Positions 45,914 through 54,419 of a stretch of 56,490 nucleotides of DNA are shown here, in pieces. This stretch comes from an uncultured Collinsella sp. (GTDB taxonomy: Bacteria; Actinomycetota; Coriobacteriia; Coriobacteriales; Coriobacteriaceae). Within the stretch, counting starts at the first letter, position 1, and every line of letters starts with the position of its first letter. Where the stretch lies: contig UQIQ01000004.1 of assembly GCA_900541185.1 (NCBI GenBank), forward strand, positions 1 to 56,490. The letters run 5' to 3'. The notes beneath the pieces are model-generated. The model had not been told where the DNA came from. It did no database searches and saw only the letters and a list, made by a program, of their open reading frames with translations. Position numbers and translations under genes: made by a program.

Positions 45914-46028
45914 CCAGCGACCCCCAATCTCTGCTTCATTTGCGCCGCCGCGGTGTCCGGATTCGCCCGGATGCTGCGGCGGCGCTATACTTATGAGGTT
46001 TGAAGTACCTGTACCAAAAGGAGCTGTC

Positions 46029-47105
46029 GTGTCCCTTTCCATCGGTATCGTGGGCCTGCCCAACGTGGGCAAGTCGACGCTGTTCACCGCGCTTACCAAA
46101 AAGACCGGCCTTGCCGCCAACTACCCGTTTGCCACGATCGACCCCAACGTGGGTATCGTCGACGTGCCCGATAGCCGCTTGCAAAAGCTTGCCGACATCG
46201 TTAACCCGGGCCGCATTGTGCCGGCGACGGTCGAGTTCGTCGACATCGCAGGTCTGGTGAAGGGCGCTAACGAGGGCGAGGGCCTGGGCAACCAGTTCCT
46301 GGCCAACATTCGCGAGACCGATGCCATCTGCGAGGTCGTGCGCTACTTTAAGGACCCCAACGTCATGCGTGAGGTGGGCCGCACGGGCGAGTTCGTCGAT
46401 CCCGCCGGCGATGCCGACACCATCATGACCGAGCTCATCCTGGCCGACATGGGCACGCTCGAGAAGCAGCTGCCTAAGCTCGAGAAGGAGGCCAAGCGCG
46501 ACAAGGAGCTCATGCCCAAGTTCGAGGTCGCCAAGCGCCTGCTTGCCTGGCTCAACGAGGGCAAGCGCGCCGCATCCATGGAGATGACCGACGAGGAACG
46601 TGCCGCCGCCAAGGGGCTGTTCCTGCTCACCATGAAGCCCATCCTGTATGTGGCCAACGTGGACGAGGATATGCTCAACGACGACCTGGCGCCCATCGAT
46701 GGCGTCAAGCCGTTGCCCATCTGCGCCAAGATTGAGGCCGAGCTTTCCGAGCTCGATCCCGAGGACGCCGCCGACTACCTGGAGAGCCTGGGCCTGGAAC
46801 AGCCCGGTCTGGACGTGCTCGCGCAGGCGGCCTATAAGCTGCTCGGTCTGCAGTCGTTCTTTACGGCCGGCGAGATGGAGGTCAAGGCCTGGACGGTTCG
46901 TCAGGGCGCGACCGCCCCGCAGGCCGCCGGCGTCATCCACACCGATTTTGAGCGCGGCTTTATTAAGGCCGAGGTCATTGGCTATGACGACTACATCGAG
47001 CTCGGCGGTGAGCAGGGCGCCAAGGCCGCCGGCAAACTGCGTATTGAGGGCAAGGACTATGTCATGGCCGATGGCGACGTCGTGCACTTCCGCTTTAACG
47101 TGTAA
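46029..47105 (+). CDS. ychF: Redox-regulated ATPase YchF
   Basis: Universally conserved P-loop ATPase of the OBG family (358 aa), linked to ribosomes and stress response. G1 is GIVGLPNVGKST (residues 6-17), followed by NYPFATIDPNVG, the DIAGLVKGANEGEGLGNQFL G3 region and a C-terminal TGS domain (AWTVRQGATAPQAAGVIHTDF). The protein starts with GTG 46029 after AAAGGAG; a longer in-frame extension upstream overlaps non-coding sequence. Followed closely by a small membrane protein gene. Confidence 0.95.
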   Translation: MSLSIGIVGLPNVGKSTLFTALTKKTGLAANYPFATIDPNVGIVDVPDSRLQKLADIVNPGRIVPATVEFVDIAGLVKGANEGEGLGNQFLANIRETDAICEVVRYFKDPNVMREVGRTGEFVDPAGDADTIMTELILADMGTLEKQLPKLEKEAKRDKELMPKFEVAKRLLAWLNEGKRAASMEMTDEERAAAKGLFLLTMKPILYVANVDEDMLNDDLAPIDGVKPLPICAKIEAELSELDPEDAADYLESLGLEQPGLDVLAQAAYKLLGLQSFFTAGEMEVKAWTVRQGATAPQAAGVIHTDFERGFIKAEVIGYDDYIELGGEQGAKAAGKLRIEGKDYVMADGDVVHFRFNV

Positions 47106-47116
47106 GGGCGACGCAT

Positions 47117-47500
47117 ATGTTTAAATACGGCAAAAAAGCTGGCTACATGGGTATTGCGCTGCTCGTACTTGCGGTGATTCCGCTGGTGGTCGCAGCGTGC
47201 GTTATCCCCAACATTGGTCCCGAGGTGGCAACGAAGTTTAACGCCGCCGGCGAGGTGACGCGCTGGGGCAAGAGCTACGAGTTGCTGGCGCTGCCGGTGC
47301 TCAACCTGCTGCTGAGCGTGGCGACATACTTTACGGCGGGACGTCAAGCTAAAAACAATGATGACTCCGCCGCCATGGCGCGCATCGTGTGCGAACGCTA
47401 CCTGCGCAACGGTTGCATCACGGGTGTGTTCCTCAACGTGATCAACGTTTACTTTATGTACTCGGCGATTACCGGAACGGGCTTTGGCTTTGGTTTCTAG
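47117..47500 (+). CDS. DUF1648-like membrane protein
   Basis: Protein of 127 aa with three or four membrane segments. Between the first two is P-x-IGPEVATKFNAAGEVTRWG, the PxxIPxHFNxxGxxxxWG-like motif of the DUF1648 domain, known from SdpI-type immunity proteins and their relatives. The C-terminal GTGFGFGF tail is unusual. AAGGGCG precedes the ATG, 11 nt after ychF, so it may be co-transcribed. Function is unknown. Confidence 0.8.
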   Translation: MFKYGKKAGYMGIALLVLAVIPLVVAACVIPNIGPEVATKFNAAGEVTRWGKSYELLALPVLNLLLSVATYFTAGRQAKNNDDSAAMARIVCERYLRNGCITGVFLNVINVYFMYSAITGTGFGFGF

Positions 47501-47509
47501 CTTGTCCTT

Positions 47510-47899
47510 TTAGGCAACGAGTCTGCACACATATTCGATAGCTGCTGCGAGGCCGCCGCTCGATCGTGGTTTAAAGACCATGTCGGCGGCGGCCTCGTTT
47601 TCGTATCCGGCGCCGCGAAGGGCGAGTGCGATACCGGCTTCCAGGAGAAGGGGCAGACCGCGTTGGCTGGTTGCGATCACGGTAGCCTGATTGAGCGAGC
47701 AGCTGTGCGCCTGGCATTGGATAGCAAGTTCACCTTGCGCCGGGCAAGGGACCAGAACGGCGGCGACGCGACTTGATAGCAATGCAAATGCTGTGCGCTC
47801 ATCGGGCGAAAGGCATTCTGATTCAACGACGACGAGCTTGGGCGGCGCGCTGTTTGTGCGAGGCGTGGCTCGGTACATGCGGACCGAAGAACCCGACAT
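47510..47899 (-). CDS. Uncharacterised protein divergent from an XRE regulator
   Basis: Protein of 129 aa that I do not recognise. It shows Rossmann-like alternation (PPKLVVVESECLS, VAAVLVPCPAQGELAIQ, ATVIATSQRGLPLLLEAGI) loosely like a DprA/LOG nucleotide-binding fold, without a clear signature. I start at ATG 47899, with CAGGAG upstream. It faces an HTH regulator across a perfect palindrome, so the two are probably co-regulated. Confidence 0.65.
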   Translation of the reverse strand: MSGSSVRMYRATPRTNSAPPKLVVVESECLSPDERTAFALLSSRVAAVLVPCPAQGELAIQCQAHSCSLNQATVIATSQRGLPLLLEAGIALALRGAGYENEAAADMVFKPRSSGGLAAAIEYVCRLVA

Positions 47900-47922
47900 A
47901 GAAAACTCCTGTGTATTCGGCA

Positions 47923-47946
47923 AAACGTAAACTATAGTTTACGTTT
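47923..47946. promoter_or_regulatory. Perfect 24-bp operator-like palindrome
   Basis: AAACGTAAACTA and its exact complement form an uninterrupted 24-bp palindrome between two divergent genes, 24 nt from one start codon and 30 nt from the other. Placement and symmetry fit the binding site of a dimeric regulator, probably the XRE protein encoded next to it. Confidence 0.8.
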
Positions 47947-47975
47947 ATGTTCGGCTCCATTTCAAACTCGGCTGC

Positions 47976-48191
47976 ATGGACGAACGTGCGAAACAGATTC
48001 TTGGTAGGCGGGTCGAAGAGACACGCAGAGACCTTGGTATCTCCAAGGTTGATTTTTGTGTGGCGACAGGAATCAGCCGACCCTACCTCGACCGAATCGA
48101 AGATGGGACGGCAAATTTCACGCTCAAGGTTCTATTTAAGATTGCACCCGCACTCGGTATGACGGTGTCAGAGCTTCTTGAGGGTATCTAA
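47976..48191 (+). CDS. Small XRE-family HTH regulator
   Basis: Stand-alone Cro/C1-type helix-turn-helix protein of 71 aa. The HTH is at about residues 20-45 (LGISKVDFCVATGISRPYLD), with the RIEDGTANFTLKVLFKIAPAL helices following. There is no extra domain. No strong ribosome binding site precedes ATG 47976, so the transcript may be nearly leaderless or poorly translated. It most likely binds the palindrome at 47923-47946 and represses itself and the divergent gene. Confidence 0.88.
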   Translation: MDERAKQILGRRVEETRRDLGISKVDFCVATGISRPYLDRIEDGTANFTLKVLFKIAPALGMTVSELLEGI

Positions 48192-48216
48192 TAGGGGATA
48201 CCCGCCGACAGCTGAA

Positions 48217-49230
48217 TTACGCCATCGGGATGCGGTCGTGGTTGACTTGGCTGTAGAACAGACGCTGAATCTCAGCCGCATCGCGTGACTGGCCGAGCGC
48301 CCACATGGTTTTGGCCACGAGCGTCTCGGTGGTCATGTCATCGCCGCGCAGAATGCCCGGATGATCGGCGTAAGCACGGCCAACCTCATAAACGCCCAGA
48401 TCGAGGCCCTCTTCGGGGACCTGCGTGGTCATAACGACGGTGCGGCCCGAATCGACCCAGCGGAAAATTGCCTCTTGGAACGACTCGCCCGACTCACCAA
48501 ACTCGGGGATACCGCCAATGCCAAAGGTCTCTAGAATCACGGCGTCGTAGCTATCGGCTAGGGCGTCGAGGATGCCCGGGTTTACGCCGGGCGTAAGCTT
48601 GAGTACAAATACGCGCGGGTCGATGCTGTCGTAGAAATGCACCGGGTTTTCGCCCTGATGCGTACCGTGAAGCCCGTTGCGCACGATGCGGCCGTTGCGG
48701 ATATAGGCGATGGGCGGATAGTTGACGCTAATGAACGCGTTAAAGCTCATGGTGCGCTGCTTGCGGGCGCGCGTGCCGGCAATGGCGACGCCGCCAAACA
48801 CGATCGAGACGTCGTGCGAGTGCTCATCGAGTGCATAGAGCAGGCTTTGGTACAGGTTGAGCTTGGCGTCGGTGAAGGGGTTGCCCATGGGCTTTTGCGA
48901 GCCAGTGAGCACGATGGGCTTGGGGCTGTCCTGAATCAGGTAGGAAAGCGCTGCCGCGGTGTAACTCATGGTGTCGGTGCCGTGCAGAATCACGAAGCCG
49001 TCGTGGTCGGCATAACCCTCGACGATGACGTCGCGGATACGCATCCAGTCACTGGGGCGCATATTGGTGCTGTCGATGTTCATGGGCTGCACTACGTCGA
49101 GCTCGCAGAGGCCCGAGATCTCGGGGACGCTCTGGGCGAGCTCCTCACCGGTCAGGGCGGGGGAGAGGCCGTTGCCGTCCTCGGTCGATGCGATGGTGCC
49201 GCCCGTGGCGATGAGGAGGATGCGCTTCAT
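48217..49230 (-). CDS. ansA: L-asparaginase, type I
   Basis: Hydrolyses asparagine to aspartate and ammonia; type I enzymes are cytoplasmic. The protein is 337 aa without a signal peptide. Both active-site motifs are present: ATGGTIAS with Thr12 and HGTDTM with Thr85-Asp86, then VLTGSQKPM. ATG 49230 has AGGAA upstream (minus strand). It is convergent with the XRE gene and divergent from guaA. Confidence 0.93.
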   Translation of the reverse strand: MKRILLIATGGTIASTEDGNGLSPALTGEELAQSVPEISGLCELDVVQPMNIDSTNMRPSDWMRIRDVIVEGYADHDGFVILHGTDTMSYTAAALSYLIQDSPKPIVLTGSQKPMGNPFTDAKLNLYQSLLYALDEHSHDVSIVFGGVAIAGTRARKQRTMSFNAFISVNYPPIAYIRNGRIVRNGLHGTHQGENPVHFYDSIDPRVFVLKLTPGVNPGILDALADSYDAVILETFGIGGIPEFGESGESFQEAIFRWVDSGRTVVMTTQVPEEGLDLGVYEVGRAYADHPGILRGDDMTTETLVAKTMWALGQSRDAAEIQRLFYSQVNHDRIPMA

Positions 49231-49497
49231 GCTGGTATTCCTATCGTATTTGCCGCCGCAGAGGCGGAGTCGTTCGGCAGTATTGTGGCACAGGGCGTCC
49301 AATGTTCAAACGTATTACATCATCTGTAACGTTTGAAAACACTTCAATTGCCGTCAAATAGGGGCCCAGGTCGTGCGTTTGCCGTGCGCTGATGGCCGCG
49401 AGGGGCGAGAAACCCCATATAACGTGTACACTATGGAGGTTATTTTCGTTCATTCACGCGGGTGGGCACCGGCTCCCCGCCAACAAGAGGGGGAACC

Positions 49498-51096
49498 ATG
49501 GATCAAAAGGCTTCCGCAAAGGTCCTCGTACTCGACTTTGGTGCGCAGTACGGTCAGCTCATTGCCCGTCGCGTCCGCGACCTCAACGTGTATTCCGAGA
49601 TCGTCCCCTGCGACATCTCGGCCGACGAGATTCGCGAGATGAACGCCTCTGCGCTCATCCTTTCCGGCGGCCCGGCCTCCGTGTATGCCGAGGACGCTCC
49701 GTCCATCGATCCTGCCATCTTTGACCTGGGCCTTCCCGTCCTGGGCTTTTGCTACGGCCATCAGATCACGGCCGTGACGCTCGGCGGCAAGGTCGGCCAC
49801 TCCGAGGTGGGCGAGTACGGCCGCGCCACCATTACGCGCACGGCCGGCGCCAAGCTCTTTAACTCCACGCCCATGGAGCAGACCGTGTGGATGAGCCACC
49901 GCGACGCCGTTTCCGAGGTGCCCGAGGGCTTTACCGTTACCGCCAGCACCGACGTGTGTCCGGTTGCCGCCATGGAGTGCGTCGAGCGCAAGATTTTCAC
50001 CACGCAGTTCCACCCCGAGGTCAAGCACTCCGAGTACGGTCAGCAGCTGCTGAGCAATTTCCTGTTTGAGATCTGCGGCCTGGAGCCCAACTGGAGCATG
50101 GACAACCTGGTCGAGACCATGACGGCCGAGTTCCGCGAGAAGGTCGGTGACGACCGCGTGATTCTGGCCCTGTCCGGCGGCGTCGACTCCTCCGTCGTGG
50201 CTGCGCTGGGCGCTCGCGCCGTGGGCAAGCAGATGACCTGCGTGTTCATCAACCACGGCCTGCTGCGCAAGGGTGAGCCCGAGCAGGTGGAGGAGGTCTT
50301 CACCAAGCAGTTTGACGTCGACTTTATCCACGTTCACGCCGAGGACCGCTATGCCGAGCTTCTGGCCGGCGTGACCGAGCCCGAGGAGAAGCGCCGTATC
50401 ATCGGTACGCAGTTCTGGAAAGAGTTCTTCGCCGTGGCGCAGCAGCTCGAGACCGACGGCAAGCCGGTCAAGTACCTGGCCCAGGGCACCATCTACCCCG
50501 ACATCATCGAGTCCGGCGCTCGCAAGACGGGCGGCAAGACGGCCACCATCAAGAGCCATCACAACCTAATCCCGTTCCCCGAGGGCGTGCACTTCGACCT
50601 CATCGAGCCGCTCGATCATTTCTTTAAGGACGAGGTCCGCGCACTTGGTCTGGCGCTCGGCCTGCCGGGTCATATCGTGTTCCGCCAGCCTTTCCCGGGC
50701 CCGGGTCTGGCCATCCGCATCATCGGCGCGGTCGACAAGGAGAAGCTCGAGATCCTCAAGAACGCCGACGCCATCGTGCGCGAGGAGCTCGACGCCTACA
50801 ACCAGCGTCTGTTTGAGCAGACCGGCGAGCGCAACTCCGAGCACAGCTGCTGGCAGTACTTTGCGGTCCTGCCCGACATTAAGTCCGTGGGCGTTATGGG
50901 CGACGAGCGCACTTATCAGCGCCCGATCATCTTGCGTGCCGTCGAGTCCAGCGATGCCATGACCGCCGACTGGGCCAAGCTGCCCTACGACGTGCTGGCC
51001 CGCATCTCCGGCCGCATCGTTGCCGAGGTCCCCGGCGCCAACCGCGTGTGCTACGACATCACGTCCAAGCCGCCCGCGACCATCGAGTGGGAATAG
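49498..51096 (+). CDS. guaA: GMP synthase (glutamine-hydrolysing)
   Basis: Makes GMP from XMP, ATP and glutamine. The 532-aa protein has a class I amidotransferase domain (Cys85 in GFCYGHQ, His and Glu in TQFHPEV) and a synthase domain with the PP-loop LSGGVDSS (residues 225-232) and the C-terminal ITSKPPATIEWE. I start at ATG 49498 (GAGGGGGAA upstream). The 3' end of guaA is a well-known integration site for genomic islands, and a variant copy of it occurs at 55642, which suggests that an element sits directly behind this gene. Confidence 0.96.
   Translation: MDQKASAKVLVLDFGAQYGQLIARRVRDLNVYSEIVPCDISADEIREMNASALILSGGPASVYAEDAPSIDPAIFDLGLPVLGFCYGHQITAVTLGGKVGHSEVGEYGRATITRTAGAKLFNSTPMEQTVWMSHRDAVSEVPEGFTVTASTDVCPVAAMECVERKIFTTQFHPEVKHSEYGQQLLSNFLFEICGLEPNWSMDNLVETMTAEFREKVGDDRVILALSGGVDSSVVAALGARAVGKQMTCVFINHGLLRKGEPEQVEEVFTKQFDVDFIHVHAEDRYAELLAGVTEPEEKRRIIGTQFWKEFFAVAQQLETDGKPVKYLAQGTIYPDIIESGARKTGGKTATIKSHHNLIPFPEGVHFDLIEPLDHFFKDEVRALGLALGLPGHIVFRQPFPGPGLAIRIIGAVDKEKLEILKNADAIVREELDAYNQRLFEQTGERNSEHSCWQYFAVLPDIKSVGVMGDERTYQRPIILRAVESSDAMTADWAKLPYDVLARISGRIVAEVPGANRVCYDITSKPPATIEWE
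51080..51095 (+). other. Putative attL at the guaA 3' end
   Basis: CCATCGAGTGGGAATA covers the last codons of guaA (...IEWE, stop). The sequence at 55642-55657 differs at only three of 16 positions. Island integrases are known to target this spot. Confidence 0.6.
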
Positions 51097-51117
51097 GCTG
51101 ATATCTAGCGTTTCCGA

Positions 51118-51151
51118 GCCCCTGACCTGCACAAACAGGTCGGGGGCTTTT
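51118..51151 (+). terminator. guaA terminator
   Basis: GCCCCTGACCTG / CAGGTCGGGGGC hairpin followed by TTTTCG. It lies just inside the putative island boundary. Confidence 0.9.
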
Positions 51152-51374
51152 CGTTTGGCAACCGCTGGACAACCTTTATGGTTTCGTGCCCCGTGAACAG
51201 GGGACGTAGCGCTGTTCACGTCTGGGCCCATGTCGGCACCGATCATTGCCCGCGCTGCTTCTGCTCGCGCTTCAGCTTCCGCTGCTCGAAGCACGTCGCC
51301 CGGAGTTCCGCGTCGGCGCCCCGCCTTCCCGCCGAAGGAGGGGGTGGCGGCTCCCTGCAGAGCCGCGGAACCTC
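51152..51374. other. Remnant sequence behind the broken DUF3800 gene
   Basis: No complete gene. On the minus strand the frame of the DUF3800 gene continues after its stop as a charged stretch ending GADAELRATCFEQRKLKR, with no start codon, and may be the tail of a deleted gene. A small hairpin (GTGAACAG/CTGTTCAC) is at about 51192-51220. Confidence 0.4.
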
Positions 51375-52049
51375 CTATATCCGCTTGCTGCGGGCTTGCT
51401 TGAGCCAGTTCCTCTTGAAAGAGCCTATACCTCCGAAGAACTTGTTGTACGTCTCACCGTTCTCCTTGGCCTCGTACTTGACCAAGGCAAGTTAGATAGT
51501 GCAGAGGTAATCCGCCACCTGCTCAAGGCGGTAGTCGGTCATCGAGGTCTTGCGGCGTCGGACAACCCCTTTTGAGAGGACCTTACCCACCGAGCGGTCG
51601 AGCGCCTGCTTGACGATGTCCTGACCGTTGTCGTAATAGACCTTCACATCGTCGAAGGATTGAAAGAAGCCCAGGTGTTCAATCATGGCGGAGGAGATAT
51701 CGCGCCCCATACGCTCCATTAGCCTTGCCGGGTCTTCGAACTGGCTGCGGCGGTAGACGAACGTGATATAGGAAATGGGAAGTTTGCGGACGAACGAGGA
51801 GAAGTAGGCGAGCATCACCTTGCGCTGCTCGATGTTAAGAAACTCATAATCCTTGTGCCCGTTCATGAGAGGCTCGGAGTGAAACGGAATGTTGGGGAGA
51901 TCGGCCCTGGCAAGCTTGGCCTCATAGCCCGTGACCGCTTCGGCGATGCTGTCTGCCTGGTCGTGAAAGACGAGTGTGAGCAGGTAGTAGCGAGCCTTGC
52001 CGCCGCGGTCGCCGCCCTCATCGACGAAGATGCTGAGCTCCTTGGCCAA
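51375..52049 (-). pseudogene. DUF3800 protein, broken by an in-frame stop
   Basis: DUF3800 family, with the acidic N-terminal motif SIFVDEGGD and the late VKVYYDNGQD and ADYLCT motifs. The family has an RNase H-like look and is common in mobile and defence regions; its activity is unproven. Translation begins at TTG 52049 with AGGAG upstream. A TAA at 51492-51494 stops it after 185 residues. Past the stop the same frame continues for 38 codons (LALVKYEAKENGE..., then KFFGGIGSFKRNW) to TAG at 51375, aligned with the C-terminus of the intact paralogue at 54642, where the stop position is Glu. Restored length is 224 aa versus 223. A sequencing error at a contig edge is possible but unlikely. Confidence 0.8.
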
Positions 52050-52138
52050 TGGGGACTCCTAATGGAATGGATAAAAAAATAGCCGGGGGACTCCCCCGGC
52101 ACTTGGAGGTAGCTCAATGGGCCACCAATAAACTTATA
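52050..52138 (-). ncRNA. Leader RNA of DUF3800 gene 1
   Basis: On the minus strand: -10 TATAAG (52133-52138), TTGG...CCAA pairing, the conserved CCAAGTGCCGGGG, a hairpin GCCGGGGGA/TCCCCCGGC (52082-52100) with a T-run, then the ribosome binding site. The same order occurs before the second DUF3800 gene. Conserved RNAs named DUF3800 motifs are known next to such genes; this may belong to them. Confidence 0.6.
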
Positions 52139-52284
52139 GCATGCTCTGACGGTAAGTGCAGGGGGGCGAGCCGGCACATGGCGTCGCGGCTGATGCGCAG
52201 TATCGCGCACGCCTCGTCGGCGCCGAATATGGCGCTGGTCGATGCGATGAGCCTCACCTGGCTCCTGCTAATGCTCTTGGTCAT
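52114..52284 (-). CDS. Tiny HTH-like protein
   Basis: Open frame of 56 aa starting at ATG 52284 with GAGGAG 13 nt upstream. The stretch SAIFGADEACAILRISRDAM, then CRL, looks like the first helices of an excisionase/MerR-type HTH (E-A-x2-L-x-[VI]-S-R), but the wing part is missing. It overlaps the leader of the DUF3800 gene. It is either a truncated copy of the HTH gene next to it or a small real gene. Confidence 0.4.
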   Translation of the reverse strand: MTKSISRSQVRLIASTSAIFGADEACAILRISRDAMCRLAPLHLPSEHAISLLVAH

Positions 52285-52362
52285 GGTCGTCCTCGAGCTC
52301 CTCTCGTCTCGAGGTTCCCTCGCGTGCCCGGCCGCGGGCGGCTCCCGGGGCGGTCGCCGTCG

Positions 52363-52581
52363 TCATTTCCTGCCGCCCCTCGACTCGATGTAGGCGTCCA
52401 CCGACGCCCTCGAAACCAGGAGCTTCCTTCCGAGCCTGTACGAGTCGATCTCTCCCGGCCAGATGAGGTCGTATGCCTTACTCCGGCTCGCCCCCATGTA
52501 CTCCTGCATCTCGATCACCGTCATCCACTCGTCGCGGCCCCGGTTGCCCTCGGGCGCGGCGCATTTCGTAGCGTGCGCCAT
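52363..52581 (-). CDS. Excisionase-family DNA-binding protein
   Basis: Protein of 72 aa with a MerR/Xis-type winged helix: EWMTVIEMQEYMGASRSKAYDL, split by helix turns, then IDSYRLGRKLLVSRASVDAYI, the classic HTH_17 ending. Such proteins direct excision of integrated elements or regulate them. ATG 52581 has GGAGG 5 nt upstream. Its presence behind guaA supports the islet interpretation. No integrase gene accompanies it. Confidence 0.85.
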   Translation of the reverse strand: MAHATKCAAPEGNRGRDEWMTVIEMQEYMGASRSKAYDLIWPGEIDSYRLGRKLLVSRASVDAYIESRGGRK

Positions 52582-53192
52582 GGTTGCCTCCAATCTTTCC
52601 GCGCGATACGTCTGCGCGGTCCTGTGTGCGTTTACGTCTGCGCGACGATTGAACCGCCTGACGGCGATTGACACGCCCGACAGGAGCGGAGATGGGTCGA
52701 GGTGGGTCGAGCTGGTCGGGCCTTCACGAAACGGCCATGAGCCGTACGCCTTAGCTGGCAGCTAAGTCCCCGAAAAGCAAAAGGCGCCCGTGCGGGCGCC
52801 TGCCTAGGATCGAAGTTCGTTCAGTTGTGTTCGGAATGCTCGTCTTCCGCGGTGCTGTCGTCCGGGGTCCGGCATCTGTCGTTCGTCTCTTCTTTCGTGT
52901 TTGATGTTGCGTGTTCTGCGAGCGACCTTTCGAGGGCCTGCCGGCCCGTTGCCCCAGATGCACCCGGGTAAATGGTATCCATCCGTTGGACACGGCCTGC
53001 TGCGGTTGTAATTTCGGACGAGCGAAAGCAGACGAACGGCGCGAGAGGTTAGCGCGGCCTGCGGCTGGCCATGCGGTTTGGGCCGCGGAAAGGCTCTTCT
53101 CGCCATACCCGGAGCATCAATGGGAACAGGCGCATCGGGCGTTCAATCTACCTGTATAATGGCGGCATGTTGTTCGGGAAGGAGTTCTTCTT
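52582..53192. other. Intergenic region within the islet
   Basis: No confident gene. It contains a minus-strand terminator (below), a palindrome TTAGCTGGCAGCTAA at 52751-52765, and a plus-strand frame from GTG 52911 with CPRCTRVNG and CCGC that recalls the zinc ribbon of phage Com proteins; it lacks a ribosome binding site. TATAAT at 53155-53160 is the likely -10 of the next gene. Confidence 0.45.
52771..52800 (-). terminator. Minus-strand terminator in the islet
   Basis: GGCGCCCG / CGGGCGCC hairpin followed on the minus strand by TTTTGCTTTT. No intact minus-strand gene ends here, so it may belong to a lost gene. Confidence 0.65.
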
Positions 53193-53834
53193 ATGGAGCA
53201 GGCACTATCTGCCCTGGGCGGTGCTGTCCAGGGCGTTCACCCCTTCGTTATCTATCTTGCGGGCATTAATGCCCTCACGTTCATTCTCTTCGCGATCGAC
53301 TACGCGATAGCCCGTTACAACCAGGACGAGGATACCGGCCTCATGGACGGCAGGATCTTGACCCTGTTCGCCGTAGCGGGCGGCGCCCTGGGGATGCTCC
53401 TTGCCCTTATGATCTTCACCAGGAACCACATGAACAAGCACAACATCGCCTGGTGGTTCAGCGCCATAGTCTTCTTGATTGTGTGGGTGCTTGTCGTGCT
53501 CGTTTGGGCCGGAGTCATCGTCGTCGATCTGGAACCGGGCGCTTCGTTCAACGCGCCCGTCATCGTCGCTCTCGGTGCATACCTTCTCGCCATCAACGTC
53601 ATCACGTTCGCCGTTTTTTGCCTGGACAAGAAGAGGGCGATTGACCGCGGCAGCAGGTTCCCCGAAGCCACCTTGCTTGGTCTCTCGCTCGCGGGAGGGG
53701 CCCTTGGAGGCATCGCCGGGATGCGCGTCGCCCACCATAAGACGTCCAAGTGGTATTTCGCGGTGGGGCTGCCTGCCTTCATCATCCTCCACGTCGCGCT
53801 GTTTCTTCTTGCCCACGGCGCTGGGCTTGTTTAG
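53193..53834 (+). CDS. Tandem DUF1294 membrane protein
   Basis: Protein of 213 aa with about seven membrane segments that contains the DUF1294 pattern twice. Copy one starts at INALTFILFAIDYAIARYN and has GGALGMLLALMIFTRNHMNKH; copy two starts at INVITFAVFCLDKKRAI and has GGALGGIAGMRVAHHKTSK. DUF1294 proteins usually have one such unit of ~90 aa. Function is unknown. AAGGAG precedes the ATG. It shares its direction only with the broken gene behind it. Confidence 0.85.
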   Translation: MEQALSALGGAVQGVHPFVIYLAGINALTFILFAIDYAIARYNQDEDTGLMDGRILTLFAVAGGALGMLLALMIFTRNHMNKHNIAWWFSAIVFLIVWVLVVLVWAGVIVVDLEPGASFNAPVIVALGAYLLAINVITFAVFCLDKKRAIDRGSRFPEATLLGLSLAGGALGGIAGMRVAHHKTSKWYFAVGLPAFIILHVALFLLAHGAGLV

Positions 53835-53854
53835 GGGGACCTTGAACGGAATCT

Positions 53855-54384
53855 TTGGTCAACATCCTGACGACCCTATTTCCCGCTTTTGCTTTTCTCG
53901 GCATCATACTGTTCGCATGCGATAGGCAGGATAAGCGGAAGATCGAGCTCGAGAAGGTCAAGGCAAAAGCCGAGTGGGACCGTGCGAGCGAGTGTTTCAG
54001 GGACGATGTGACCCAGGAGGGGTTCGAGGAGATCGTCGAGGCTACGGGGTGATCCGTCAAAAGGCTCGAGTCCCTTTCCGTGAACGGGCACAAGGTTTAC
54101 GGGACCGTCGCTTCGCTCAGCGGCATCAGTTCGTGGAAGTTCGTGATCGACTTCGACTACAAGGGCCACCTCACGAGCGACTACACCGTAGCGAGCTCTA
54201 ACGACGGCTCGGGCATAGCCGAACGCGTGGCAGACCGACCGCCAAGAGGATTAGGTCTTGGACGCCGACGGACCGCATAGTGCGCGCGGCTTTCTGCCCC
54301 TATTGCGGTGTCAAGGCGTCCGGTGAAGCAGCGTTCTGCTCTTCCTGCGGGGCTAAGCTGCTGCACGTGCCGAAAAGGCCGTAG
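53855..54384 (+). pseudogene. Broken membrane/zinc-ribbon protein gene
   Basis: Three pieces read as one former gene. From TTG 53855 an N-terminal membrane segment and charged helix run to TGA at 54050-54052. The same frame then resumes with ESLSVNGHKVYGTVASLSG and SSWKFVIDFDYKGHLTSDY to about ADR (54235). After a one-base loss the next frame gives KRIRSW and a C-terminal zinc ribbon FCPYCGV...FCSSCGAKLL, ending at TAG 54382-54384. I recall similar proteins (membrane anchor, IDF strand domain, zinc ribbon) in Coriobacteria. The start is uncertain. Confidence 0.65.
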
Positions 54385-54419
54385 CTGGGTTTGCCCGGGG
54401 CATCTGACGGCAGGGCGAG

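Noticed and set aside
52911..53159. Com-like zinc-ribbon frame in the islet
   Set aside because: Only one half-motif (CPRCTRVNG) is convincing, there is no ribosome binding site and the frame runs into a promoter. Kept only as a note.
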